Source: CAZMCC01 sp964564695 (lineage in GTDB: Bacteria > Planctomycetota > Phycisphaerae > Phycisphaerales > UBA1924). From it: a stretch of 40,884 nt of DNA. The position numbers were made by a program, and so were the translations under genes. Under the pieces are notes generated by a model. That model ran no database searches, was not told the origin of the DNA, and was given only the letters and a program-made list of their open reading frames with translations. Positions 25,623 through 32,881 of the stretch are shown here, piece by piece. The DNA lies in NCBI GenBank assembly GCA_964564695.1, contig CAZMCC010000024.1:1-40884 (forward strand), in the 5' to 3' direction. Positions within the stretch are counted from its first letter, which is position 1; the number at the start of each line of letters is the position of its first letter.

Positions 25623-26887
25623 TACTTGCGGCGAGAGCCCGGTGCGCTGCGTGCAGCGGCGAGGGCGGCTTCAACATCGCGTACAGACTTGGGGATCATC
25701 GCGGTGAGGTTTTCGACGCCGCTGCGCTTCACGAGGATGTCGTCCTCGATGCGGATGCCGGTGGCGGTTGAGGCGAAATAGACGCCGGGCTCGATGGTGA
25801 CGACGGAACCCTCGGGGAGGGTGCCGTCGGGTTGGAGGTCGTGGACATCAAGGCCGAGCGAGTGGCCGACGCCGTGCATGAAGGCGTCGGCGTGGCCGGC
25901 CTTGTCGATGACGGCGCGGGCGGCGGCGTCGACGTCGACCATGTGAACGCCGGGGCGGAGGGCCTTGATGGCGGCGGTCTGCGAGGCGAGGACGAGCTCG
26001 TAGAGCTCGCGCTGGTCGCTGGTGAACTTGCCCGAGACGGGATAGGTGCGGGTGACGTCGCAGGCGTAGCCGTTGTATTCGGCGCCAGAGTCAATGACGA
26101 GGAGGTCGCCGGAGTTGAGGGGGGCGGTGTTGGCGGAGTAGTGCAGAACGGTGGAGTTGATGCCGGCGCCGACGATCGAGTTGTACGCGGTGCCCGCGGC
26201 GCCGTGCTGGGCGTAGGTGTGCTCGAGGGCGTGCTGCACGGCGGTCTCGGTGGAGCCGGGGCGGATGGCGGCCATCGCGGCGGCGTAGCCGGCGGCGGTG
26301 ACATCGGCGGCCTTGCGCATGAGCGTGAGCTCGGCGGGGGACTTGACCATGCGCATCGCGCCGAGGGTCTGCGACTGGTCCTGGATCGAGACGCCGGGGA
26401 CGCGCTCGGAGACCTTGCGGAAGAGCGAGAGGTCGGGAGAGACGGGGGCGTCGTAGATCGCGAGCGGGTGGAGGCAGGCGGCCTTCTTGGTGCGGCGCAG
26501 AGCGGTGGTGAGGAATGAGGAGAGGTAGTTGGTGCGGAAGATGGAGGGGAAGCCGGTGGTGCGTTTGAGGTCGAGACTGACCATCGGGCGCAGGCCGTCC
26601 CAGCGGTCGATTTCGGGGTTGAGGGGCTTGAGGAAGAGGGCGATGCGGCGCTTGGGGTCGGGGTTGAGGGGATCGAAGAGCACGGCGGCGCCGGGCTCGT
26701 CGGCGATGCCGGTGAGGTAGACGAAGCTGCGGTCGGCGCGCCACTTTCCGACGAGCGGTGCGGAGCCGTCGCCGGCGAGGACGAGGCCGACGGAGCCGTT
26801 GAGGGCTTTGGCGAGGCGGTCGCGGCGGCGGGCGTATTCAGCGAGAGCGATCGGGGCGGCGGTCGGGGGGGCGGGGGCGGTCGGCAC
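25622..26887 (-). CDS. pepP: M24 family metallopeptidase, Xaa-Pro aminopeptidase (aminopeptidase P) type
   Basis: A 421-residue cytoplasmic peptidase removing N-terminal residues ahead of proline. The aminopeptidase P N-terminal domain is recognisable (RRDRLAKAL, FVYLTGIADEPGAAVLFD). The catalytic pita-bread domain has the metal ligands VIDSGAEYNGYACDVTRTYP (two Asp), HGVGHSLGLDVHD (His), TIEPGVYF (Glu) and GIRIEDDIL (Glu). GTG 26887 has GGAG 8 bases upstream; it overlaps the end of tilS by 50 bases, and the frame upstream of it is antisense-like and discarded. The C-terminus ends in a basic PGSRRK. Confidence 0.92.
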   Translation of the reverse strand: MPTAPAPPTAAPIALAEYARRRDRLAKALNGSVGLVLAGDGSAPLVGKWRADRSFVYLTGIADEPGAAVLFDPLNPDPKRRIALFLKPLNPEIDRWDGLRPMVSLDLKRTTGFPSIFRTNYLSSFLTTALRRTKKAACLHPLAIYDAPVSPDLSLFRKVSERVPGVSIQDQSQTLGAMRMVKSPAELTLMRKAADVTAAGYAAAMAAIRPGSTETAVQHALEHTYAQHGAAGTAYNSIVGAGINSTVLHYSANTAPLNSGDLLVIDSGAEYNGYACDVTRTYPVSGKFTSDQRELYELVLASQTAAIKALRPGVHMVDVDAAARAVIDKAGHADAFMHGVGHSLGLDVHDLQPDGTLPEGSVVTIEPGVYFASTATGIRIEDDILVKRSGVENLTAMIPKSVRDVEAALAAARSAPGSRRK

Positions 26888-28070
26888 GGGGGGACTCCGG
26901 GAGTTGGTCGGGGGAAGGCGGGGCGGGCGAGATCGTGAGCGAGTCGGCGGTGAGGAGGAAGTGGACGCCGCCGACGGTGAAGCGGCGGGTTGAGCCGTCG
27001 TGGTCGTGAACGGCGCGGACGATGGCGGCGAGGGGGCGCGAGGCGCGCTTGTCGCTGCCTTTCTCTCCCGCTCCCCCCACGGCGATCTGTCGGGCCGCGA
27101 GGCGCAGGGTCTCGCCGAGGACGACCTCGGGGAGCTTGCGCAGCGCGCGGCGCTCGAGCGTGATACCTGCGGGCGTGGATGGAGTTGCGGCGCGGAGCGT
27201 GCGGCGGGCGCTGGTGCGGATGACGCCGGCGGCGCCGGCGAGGAGCGACGCGGCCTGGGCGGACTTGAGGGCCGCGGCGGGGCGGAGGGCGCGGAGTGCG
27301 GGGGTGACGTGCGTGCGGATGGCGCTGCGGAGACGCGAGGTATCGGCGTTGGTGTGGTCGATTCTGGGCTCGTAACCGGCGGCTCGGCAGATGGCCTGGG
27401 CGTCGGCGCGGGTGACGCCGAGCATGGGGCGGATGATGGTGGTGTCGCGTGTGAGGCGACGGGAGGGCGCGACGCCGGCGAGGGCGCGGGGTCCGGCGCC
27501 GCGGACGAGGGCCATGAGGATGGACTCGAGCTGGTCGTCGGCGTGGTGGGCGGTGGCGATGAACTTGACGCTCGAGTCGCGCGCCAGCTGCGCCAGGGCG
27601 GCGTATCGCTCGCGGCGGGCGAGGGCCTCGGCGTTGCCACGAAGGGCTTTGATGTGGACGGCGGCTTCGACGAACTTGAGGCCCAGGGCGGCGGCGAGGG
27701 CGCGAACGGCGTCGCGGTCGGCGAGGGCCAGGACGGGGTCGCGCAGGTCGTGCACGATGTGGGCGACGACGATCGGGCCAGCCCCACTTCCCGCGGCAGC
27801 GAGCGCGAGGACGAGGGCCGCGGAGTCGGCGCCGCCGGAGCACGCGACGAGGGTCGGGGCGCCGGGGCCGGCGCGCCGGGCGCCGGGCAGCGAGGTGAGG
27901 CGGCGCCACTCTCTAAGGATGGTGGCGACGGGTTTGTCGCGGCGATTGGGAGGGCGAATTGTCAGGGGTGCAGGGACTTTCGCGGCGTGATCCCCCCCGC
28001 TTTCGCCCGCTCGCTGCCGCGGATTGCCGGCGTTCCCAGTCAGGATTTGCGCATCACTCCTGCGGCTCAC
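26838..28070 (-). CDS. tilS: tRNA(Ile)-lysidine synthetase
   Basis: TilS attaches lysine to C34 of tRNA-Ile2, changing its reading from AUG to AUA; it is essential in most bacteria. The PP-loop motif VACSGGADSAAL, VAHIVHDLR, ARRERYAALAQLA, ATAHHADDQLES (the HHxDDQxET-type site) and IRPMLGVTRADAQAI are clear. Length is about 410 residues with GTG 28070 as start; this is the only usable codon in frame near the domain, but it has no evident ribosome site, so the start is uncertain. The last 50 bases overlap pepP and give a Pro/Arg-rich tail. Its likely substrate tRNA is at 7799-7871. Confidence 0.93.
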   Translation of the reverse strand: MSRRSDAQILTGNAGNPRQRAGESGGDHAAKVPAPLTIRPPNRRDKPVATILREWRRLTSLPGARRAGPGAPTLVACSGGADSAALVLALAAAGSGAGPIVVAHIVHDLRDPVLALADRDAVRALAAALGLKFVEAAVHIKALRGNAEALARRERYAALAQLARDSSVKFIATAHHADDQLESILMALVRGAGPRALAGVAPSRRLTRDTTIIRPMLGVTRADAQAICRAAGYEPRIDHTNADTSRLRSAIRTHVTPALRALRPAAALKSAQAASLLAGAAGVIRTSARRTLRAATPSTPAGITLERRALRKLPEVVLGETLRLAARQIAVGGAGEKGSDKRASRPLAAIVRAVHDHDGSTRRFTVGGVHFLLTADSLTISPAPPSPDQLPESPRADRPRPPDRRPDRSR

Positions 28071-28182
28071 GGTGACAAGCGTAGCGGTCCGATCGCAGGG
28101 CCTGACGATGACAATCGAGCCCATGCTGACGCTTGCAACAACCACACCCATTTCCAACACCCTCCCCCCCGCGGGGTCAATC

Positions 28183-28668
28183 ATGAGCCAAGGCCGCTCG
28201 TGGTTGAATGAGGCGGTTGGATTGTGGCCCGTGCTGCTGGTCGCGCTGGGGCTCGCCATCGTGCTCGCGACGGCGTGGAAATGGTGGTCGTCGCGAAGAG
28301 AGCCCTCCCTCCACTCCCGTGTGAACGACTCATCCGCCTCGGCCGACAGCCTGCGCCAGATTGCCCACCAGGTGGCCGAGGACCTTGACGCGAAAGCCGA
28401 CCGGCTCGCGATGCTCATCAAGCACGCGGACCGGCGGATCAAGGCGCTGTCGGAGATGACGGAGGGGATCGGGGAGAATGAGACGCCGTCGGTGGTGACG
28501 ACGACCGGGCGAAGGCGCGAGAGCGTCGGCGCGGGCCGCATGATGAATGACCCGATCGCCGAGCAGGTGTATCAGATGGCGGATTCGGGGATGACGGCGG
28601 TTCAGATCGCCCAGAAGCTGACGCAGCCGACGGGGAATGTGGAGTTGATGTTGGCGCTGAGGCGGTAA
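28183..28668 (+). CDS. Hypothetical single-pass protein with C-terminal helix-turn-helix (DUF2802-like)
   Basis: About 161 residues from ATG 28183. The N-terminus has one membrane segment (GLWPVLLVALGLAIVLATAWKWW). The middle is charged and helical (RQIAHQVAEDLDAKADRLAMLIKHADRRIKALSEM), probably coiled coil. The C-terminus GMTAVQIAQKLTQPTGNVELMLALRR resembles a DUF2802-type helix-turn-helix. Other starts at 28108 and 28123 are in frame. It is divergent from tilS. The stop TAA at 28666 is the first triplet of palindromic repeat copy B. Function unknown. Confidence 0.72.
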   Translation: MSQGRSWLNEAVGLWPVLLVALGLAIVLATAWKWWSSRREPSLHSRVNDSSASADSLRQIAHQVAEDLDAKADRLAMLIKHADRRIKALSEMTEGIGENETPSVVTTTGRRRESVGAGRMMNDPIAEQVYQMADSGMTAVQIAQKLTQPTGNVELMLALRR

Positions 28669-28698
28669 CGAGCCCTGTGCGCGAGCACAGGGTGAACG
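28666..28698 (+). repeat. Palindromic repeat, copy B, at a gene stop
   Basis: TAACGAGCCCTGTGC, a GCGA centre, and GCACAGGGTGAAC. Its first three bases are the stop codon of the gene at 28183-28668. It faces copy C across 75 bases, forming a bidirectional end between convergent genes. Confidence 0.8.
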
Positions 28699-28773
28699 TC
28701 AATGCGCGGATGTGCGCCGGAGCATCGAGTGACGATGCGCTGGGGTCGCATCGATACACATGGACGCTCGCAC

Positions 28774-28808
28774 GGTTCACCGTGAGCTTGCGCTCACGGC
28801 TCGTTACG
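28774..28808 (-). repeat. Palindromic repeat, copy C, at the agmatinase-like gene stop
   Basis: Inverted relative to copy B; read on the minus strand it starts CGTAACGAGCCGTGAGCG and ends GGTGAACC. The codons AAC GAG CCG TGA, the end of the converging gene, lie within it, so the repeat supplies the last residues and the stop. Confidence 0.8.
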
Positions 28809-29795
28809 GCGGTTCAGCGCATCCAGACACATGATCTCGAAGATGACGTGGCCCGCGAGCAGCGCGGTGATGCCGCTCACGTCGCGGTCGGGGAGCACCT
28901 CGACCGTGTCCGCCCCGACGATGTTCAGTCCACCGCCCTGGTGGCTCAATCCCCGCAGCAGGGCGAGGGCTTCGGAACTGGTGAAGCCGCCGATGCTCGG
29001 GGTGCCGGTGCCGGGGGCGAAGGCGGGGTCGATGCAGTCGATGTCGAAGGTGAGGTAGGTTTCGAGGGATTTGTCCGCGGACAAGGAGCGCACGAACTGG
29101 TCGATGCGGGCCTGGCCGTCGCGCTGGGACCAGTCTTCGTAGGTGACGACCTCGACGCCGTTGTCTCGGGCAAACTTGAGGTCGTCGGAGGTGTTGAGCG
29201 GGCCCTTGATGCCGATGGAGAGCATGCGGCGGGGGTTGAGGTAGCCGGCCTGGATGGCGCGGATGAAGGGGGAGGCGTGCGAGTACTTCTCGCCCAGGGT
29301 CATGTCGACGGTGTCGAGGTGGGAGTCGAAGTGGACGCAGGCGAGGCCGCCGGCGGGTTTGCCGCGGCGTTCCCACGTCGCGCGGATGTTGGCCAGCGCG
29401 ATGGAGTGGTCGCCGCCGACGGCGAAGAGGCGGGTGGACTTCGGGTCGCCGATCGACATGGCGAACTCGTGCTGGGACTTGTAGTTGTCCTCGCAGTTGA
29501 AGGGGCGTGTGGGGGAATCGCCGGCGTCGCAGATGCTGAGCGTGTCGCAGAGGTCGAGGTCGTGCTCGACGTGGTATCGCTTGACGTACTGGGACTCCTC
29601 GCGGATGGCACGCGGGCCGAAGCGGGCGCCGGGGCGGTAGGTGACGCCGGCGTCGAAGGGCACGCCGTAGATGGCCCAGTCGGGCGGGGAGTTTTCGGGG
29701 GCGACGTGGGTGAGGAGCGGGTAGCGGCTGAAGGTGCAGACGCCGGCGTAGCGCGGGGACTTGCGGGCGTCAGGGAGGAGGGTCTTCTTGGCCAT
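28794..29795 (-). CDS. speB: Agmatinase / arginase family ureohydrolase
   Basis: A 333-residue manganese enzyme that removes urea from a guanidino compound, most likely agmatine to putrescine. The metal ligands are all present: GGDHS, HFDSHLD and DIDCIDPAFAPGTGTP. The N-terminus MAKKTLLPDARKSPRYAGV is plausible from ATG 29795 with GGAG-like bases upstream. The final five codons lie inside repeat copy C. The specific substrate (agmatine, guanidinobutyrate or other) cannot be fixed by motif; the arginine-catabolic genes at 31132-34147 suggest arginine-derived nitrogen use. Confidence 0.88.
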   Translation of the reverse strand: MAKKTLLPDARKSPRYAGVCTFSRYPLLTHVAPENSPPDWAIYGVPFDAGVTYRPGARFGPRAIREESQYVKRYHVEHDLDLCDTLSICDAGDSPTRPFNCEDNYKSQHEFAMSIGDPKSTRLFAVGGDHSIALANIRATWERRGKPAGGLACVHFDSHLDTVDMTLGEKYSHASPFIRAIQAGYLNPRRMLSIGIKGPLNTSDDLKFARDNGVEVVTYEDWSQRDGQARIDQFVRSLSADKSLETYLTFDIDCIDPAFAPGTGTPSIGGFTSSEALALLRGLSHQGGGLNIVGADTVEVLPDRDVSGITALLAGHVIFEIMCLDALNRRNEP

Positions 29796-29866
29796 GGCGG
29801 GAGCGTACGGGGGACTCACCACCGAGGCGCAGAGGACGGCGCCTCCTGCACAACCTGTTCGCTCCT

Positions 29867-30259
29867 TTACTGCGTCGGCGGATCGGCGGGCGGCACGCGG
29901 TCGGCGGAGATCGTCGCGTTGCACTCGGGGCAGGTGGGGCTGGTGACCGAGCGGATGTCATAGCCGCAGCGCCGGCAGCGCCCGTGCATACCGGCGATGA
30001 GGATGCGGGCGAGGAGGTGGCCGTCGCGGGCGAGGTAGATGCCCAGGCCGAGATAGAGGGCCGTGTTGAGGAGGCTGGGTAACAGGGACTGCGCGAGCGC
30101 GCCGAGCGAGTAATTGCCAACGGAGGCTGACTCGTCGGTGAAGTAGTAGATCCCCCATGAAAGCAGCGAGATGACCGACCTCACTCCCAGGATCACGAGG
30201 ACGACGCCGAACAGGCGCACGAGGACTCGGGCGAAGCTGTATTCGAGGATCTGCTGCAC
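29867..30259 (-). CDS. Small membrane protein with CxxC...CxxC zinc ribbon
   Basis: A 130-residue protein with two hydrophobic segments (LFGVVLVILGVRSVISLLSWGIYYF and SLLNTALYLGLGIYL) followed by a cytosolic ribbon CRRCGYDIRS...CPECN, the treble-Cys pattern common in planctomycete proteins. GTG 30259 has GAGG 10 bases upstream. It lies upstream of the agmatinase-like gene on the same strand, 71 bases away. Function unknown. Confidence 0.72.
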   Translation of the reverse strand: MQQILEYSFARVLVRLFGVVLVILGVRSVISLLSWGIYYFTDESASVGNYSLGALAQSLLPSLLNTALYLGLGIYLARDGHLLARILIAGMHGRCRRCGYDIRSVTSPTCPECNATISADRVPPADPPTQ

Positions 30260-30324
30260 GGGGAAACCTCGCGGTTGGGCGCGAAGATGTGCGGGTGGCA
30301 GGGTGGGCCGCGAGCGACGTGCGT

Positions 30325-30645
30325 TCAGCGAGCGATCACTTCGGCAAGGTGATCGATCTCAATCTGTCGACCATCGGCGAACTTCGCGGTCAAGTGCAGT
30401 TCGCCGCCGAGCGCCTCGACGTACTTCCGCAGCGTCGTCAGGTACATGTCGGCGGCGTTCTCGATCTTGGACACGCTGCCTTGGGCGACCTCCAGCTTCT
30501 CCCCGAGGTCGGCTTGGGTCATGCCGATCGCCTTGCGGATCTCCGCGAGAGGCATCGTCGCCAGCGTCGCCTTGACGCGGGCGTCAATCCGCGACTGCGC
30601 CTCGGGGCTCATCTTCCGCTTCAGGTTGTTCCACTTGCTAGCCAT
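30325..30645 (-). CDS. higA: HigA-like XRE helix-turn-helix antitoxin
   Basis: A 106-residue DNA-binding protein. MTQADLGEKLEVAQGSVSKIENAAD is a classic XRE helix-turn-helix (about 42-66), followed by LRKYVEALGGELHLTAKF, seen in HigA-type antitoxins. It follows the toxin gene by 15 bases. It should neutralise the toxin and repress the operon by binding its upstream region. Confidence 0.88.
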   Translation of the reverse strand: MASKWNNLKRKMSPEAQSRIDARVKATLATMPLAEIRKAIGMTQADLGEKLEVAQGSVSKIENAADMYLTTLRKYVEALGGELHLTAKFADGRQIEIDHLAEVIAR

Positions 30646-30660
30646 TGCCGCGCTCCCAGT

Positions 30661-31017
30661 TCAAATCAACCCTTCACGCTTCAACTCCGCCAAGTGCTTC
30701 TCGTACGGGTCGTCGGCGAAGGGGATTAACCTCTCGTAGAACCGCTTGTCCCCGGCCTTGTTGCCGCCGATGAGCAAGATGGCACACCTGCGCGGATCGA
30801 ACACGAAGAACGTGCGGTACGGCTCCCCATCGTGCTGCGTGCGAAGCTCCTTCATGTTGGAATATCGGGAGCCCTTGACCGTGTCCACCTGTGGGCGCCC
30901 GAGCCCGGGCCCCACGGACTCCAGAATCCCTACGTCGTGGGCGATCGATTCCTGAACGTCCTCGGGCAGGCTCTCCCACCACTCCCCGAACTCGTCGGTG
31001 TACTCGACGTCCCACAT
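30661..31017 (-). CDS. higB: HigB/RelE-type toxin (addiction module killer family)
   Basis: A 118-residue RelE-fold ribonuclease-like toxin. YTDEFGEWWESLP at the start, DTVKGSRYSNMKELRTQHDGEPYRTFFVFDPRRCAILLIGGNKAGDKRFYERLIPFAD in the core and a basic tail match HigB-type proteins of the phage-derived Gp49 group. Toxin first, antitoxin second is the HigBA order. ATG 31017; the upstream bases 31020-31060 are AT-rich and contain an imperfect palindrome. Confidence 0.88.
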   Translation of the reverse strand: MWDVEYTDEFGEWWESLPEDVQESIAHDVGILESVGPGLGRPQVDTVKGSRYSNMKELRTQHDGEPYRTFFVFDPRRCAILLIGGNKAGDKRFYERLIPFADDPYEKHLAELKREGLI

Positions 31018-31020
31018 CGC

Positions 31021-31060
31021 ATTATTCCATATTGGCTATATTCGTCAAGGCGCATGTCAA
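31021..31060 (-). promoter_or_regulatory. AT-rich leader with imperfect palindrome, candidate HigA operator
   Basis: The segment has markedly lower GC than its surroundings and includes ATATTGGCTATAT (31029-31041 region), nearly palindromic. A TTGACA and a TTGACG hexamer occur on the minus strand, but neither has a good -10 box at 16-18 bases, so I do not assign a promoter. Confidence 0.3.
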
Positions 31061-31131
31061 AGTTCGACGCAAATTCGCGGTTTTCATGGCCTTCGAGCAA
31101 CGACTCCCGATTATCAGGTCGCATCCCAGCC

Positions 31132-32832
31132 TCACCGCAGCCAAGTATCCTCGAAGCGCATCCCTTCCGCAAGGGTCGCGGTCGCGCCGGATTCGAGCAT
31201 CGCGGCCGTGGGGAAGGCGCAGTAGTCGAGGCTGAAGCTGCCGGCGGGGCGGTGGTTGCCCGAGTGGCCCAGGCCGCCGAAGGGGAGGCGGCTGGAGGCG
31301 CCCGCGGTGCCGGTGTTGACGTTGACGCACCCGGCGCGGGCTTCGAGGAGGAAGCGGTCGGCGGCGGCGGGGGCGGGCGTGAAGATGGATGCCACGAGGC
31401 CGAAGCGCGTGGCGTTGGCCTGGGCGAGGGCGTCGTCGAGCGAGTCGGTGACGCTGATGCGGAGCAAGGGGCCGAAGAGCTCCTCGTCGCAGCCGGGGTC
31501 GGCGAGGTGCTGGGGGATGACGCCTTCGCCGGGTGAGCCGTGGGTGCTGGGGCCGGGGGTGTTGGTGAAACGCTCGACGCGGACGACGCTGGGGGTCACA
31601 TAGAACCCCCCACTGCCCGCGACATCCATCGGCGTGCTCTCGACGAGCACTTCGCCGCCCGCCTTCGCGAGCGCGGCCTGGAAGTCGAAGCAGGCTTGCC
31701 TCGCGTTCTCGCGGATGATCGGGCCCATGAACACCGGGTGCTGCTGGCGCGGATCACCCACCACAAGGTTGCTCGCGGCCTTGCAGATCGCGGGGATGAG
31801 CTGGTCGGCGATGTCCTCGTGGATGATCGCACGGCGGGTGCTCGTGCAGCGCTGGCCGGTGGTGTTGAACGCGCAGCGGACGATCTCGATCGCGGCCTGG
31901 CGGAGGTCGGCGCCGGGCATCACGACCGCGGCGTTGTTGCCGCCCATCTCCAGGGCGAGGATGCGCCCCGGGCGGTCGAGGTTGGCCTGCATGATCGAGC
32001 GGCCGACCGGCCAGGAGCCGGTGAAGAGGACGCCGTCGATGTCGTCGTGGGCGGAGAGGGCCTTGGCGGCGGGAGCGCCGCCGTGAACGAGGTTGACGAC
32101 ACCGAGGTCATTGAGGCCCTCGCCTTCGAGGGCCTGCTGAAAGAGTTCGACGAGGAGCTGCCCGACGCCGGGGGTCTTGTCGCTGGGCTTGAAGACGATG
32201 GTGTTGCCCATCGCGAGCGCTGGGACGATGTGGCCGTTGGGGAGGTGGGCCGGGAAGTTGAAGGGGCCGAGGACGGCCATGACGCCGTGGGGCCGGAAGT
32301 AGGCGCGGGCCGAGCGCGAGTCGGTGAGCTTGAAGTCGAAGTCGGTGACGCGGGAGAGGGCGGCGGCGGGGTTGGGCTTGCTGTCGATCACGGGCGATTC
32401 GAGCGTGATGTCGACCTTGCTCGCGAGCAGGCCGGCCTCGGCTTTGGACTCCCACATGGCCTTGCCGGTCTCATCGCAAATCAGTTCGGCGACCGCCTGC
32501 TGGCGGTCCTTGCAGATGCGCTGAAAGCGGCGAAGGACATCGATGCGGCGGTCGCGCCCCAGCTTGATCCACTCGGGGAGCGCGGTGCGGGCGGCGGAGA
32601 CGGCCTCGTTGACGTGATCGAGGACGGGGGTGGCGGACCAGATCTGCTGCTGGGGGTGGGCGGGGTTGATGGAGGTGATCCCCGGGTGCCCGGGCGGAGC
32701 TTTGTCCGCCCGGCTCGAGCCGGACGCGGACCCGGCGGACAGAGCTCCGCCGGGGCACCCGGGCAATTCGATCCATCGGCCGCCGATGAGGTCGGCGGGG
32801 CCACGCGAGAGGGACGGGTGGTGGGTGGTCAT
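31132..32832 (-). CDS. astD: N-succinylglutamate-5-semialdehyde dehydrogenase with in-frame palindromic insertion
   Basis: A 566-residue NAD-dependent aldehyde dehydrogenase, fourth step of the arginine succinyltransferase pathway. The fold begins LIGGRWIELPG, broken after residue 23 by about 28 residues (Cys/Pro/Gly/Ser-rich) encoded by a palindrome at 32681-32763, then resumes as ITSINPAHPQQQIW. The catalytic Glu is in LALEMGGNNAAVV and the catalytic Cys in TTGQRCTSTRR; FTGSWPVGRSI and the C-terminal GLGHSGNHRPAG fit AstD. The usual length is about 490 residues; another 20-odd residues are inserted near THGSPGEGVIPQ. The neighbour astA supports the name. astB, astC and astE are not in the window. 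Confidence 0.9.
   Translation of the reverse strand: MTTHHPSLSRGPADLIGGRWIELPGCPGGALSAGSASGSSRADKAPPGHPGITSINPAHPQQQIWSATPVLDHVNEAVSAARTALPEWIKLGRDRRIDVLRRFQRICKDRQQAVAELICDETGKAMWESKAEAGLLASKVDITLESPVIDSKPNPAAALSRVTDFDFKLTDSRSARAYFRPHGVMAVLGPFNFPAHLPNGHIVPALAMGNTIVFKPSDKTPGVGQLLVELFQQALEGEGLNDLGVVNLVHGGAPAAKALSAHDDIDGVLFTGSWPVGRSIMQANLDRPGRILALEMGGNNAAVVMPGADLRQAAIEIVRCAFNTTGQRCTSTRRAIIHEDIADQLIPAICKAASNLVVGDPRQQHPVFMGPIIRENARQACFDFQAALAKAGGEVLVESTPMDVAGSGGFYVTPSVVRVERFTNTPGPSTHGSPGEGVIPQHLADPGCDEELFGPLLRISVTDSLDDALAQANATRFGLVASIFTPAPAAADRFLLEARAGCVNVNTGTAGASSRLPFGGLGHSGNHRPAGSFSLDYCAFPTAAMLESGATATLAEGMRFEDTWLR
32681..32763. repeat. 83-bp palindrome inserted in frame in astD
   Basis: Arms of 30 bases match at 28 positions (CCCGGGTGCCC...), with a loop of about 23 bases holding CGGCTCGAGCCG. 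Its half 32731-32760 is identical, over 30 bases, to 34209-34238. It adds about 28 residues to AstD without a stop or a frame change. Confidence 0.8.
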
Positions 32833-32881
32833 GGTGGAGGTTGGGGGCGGAGGCCCGTCGCTTACGCTCCGGGTTCGTGGG

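Noticed and set aside
31020..31060. Promoter boxes for the toxin-antitoxin pair
   Set aside because: TTGACA/TTGACG hexamers lack a partner -10 box at proper spacing, or would place the start inside the gene.
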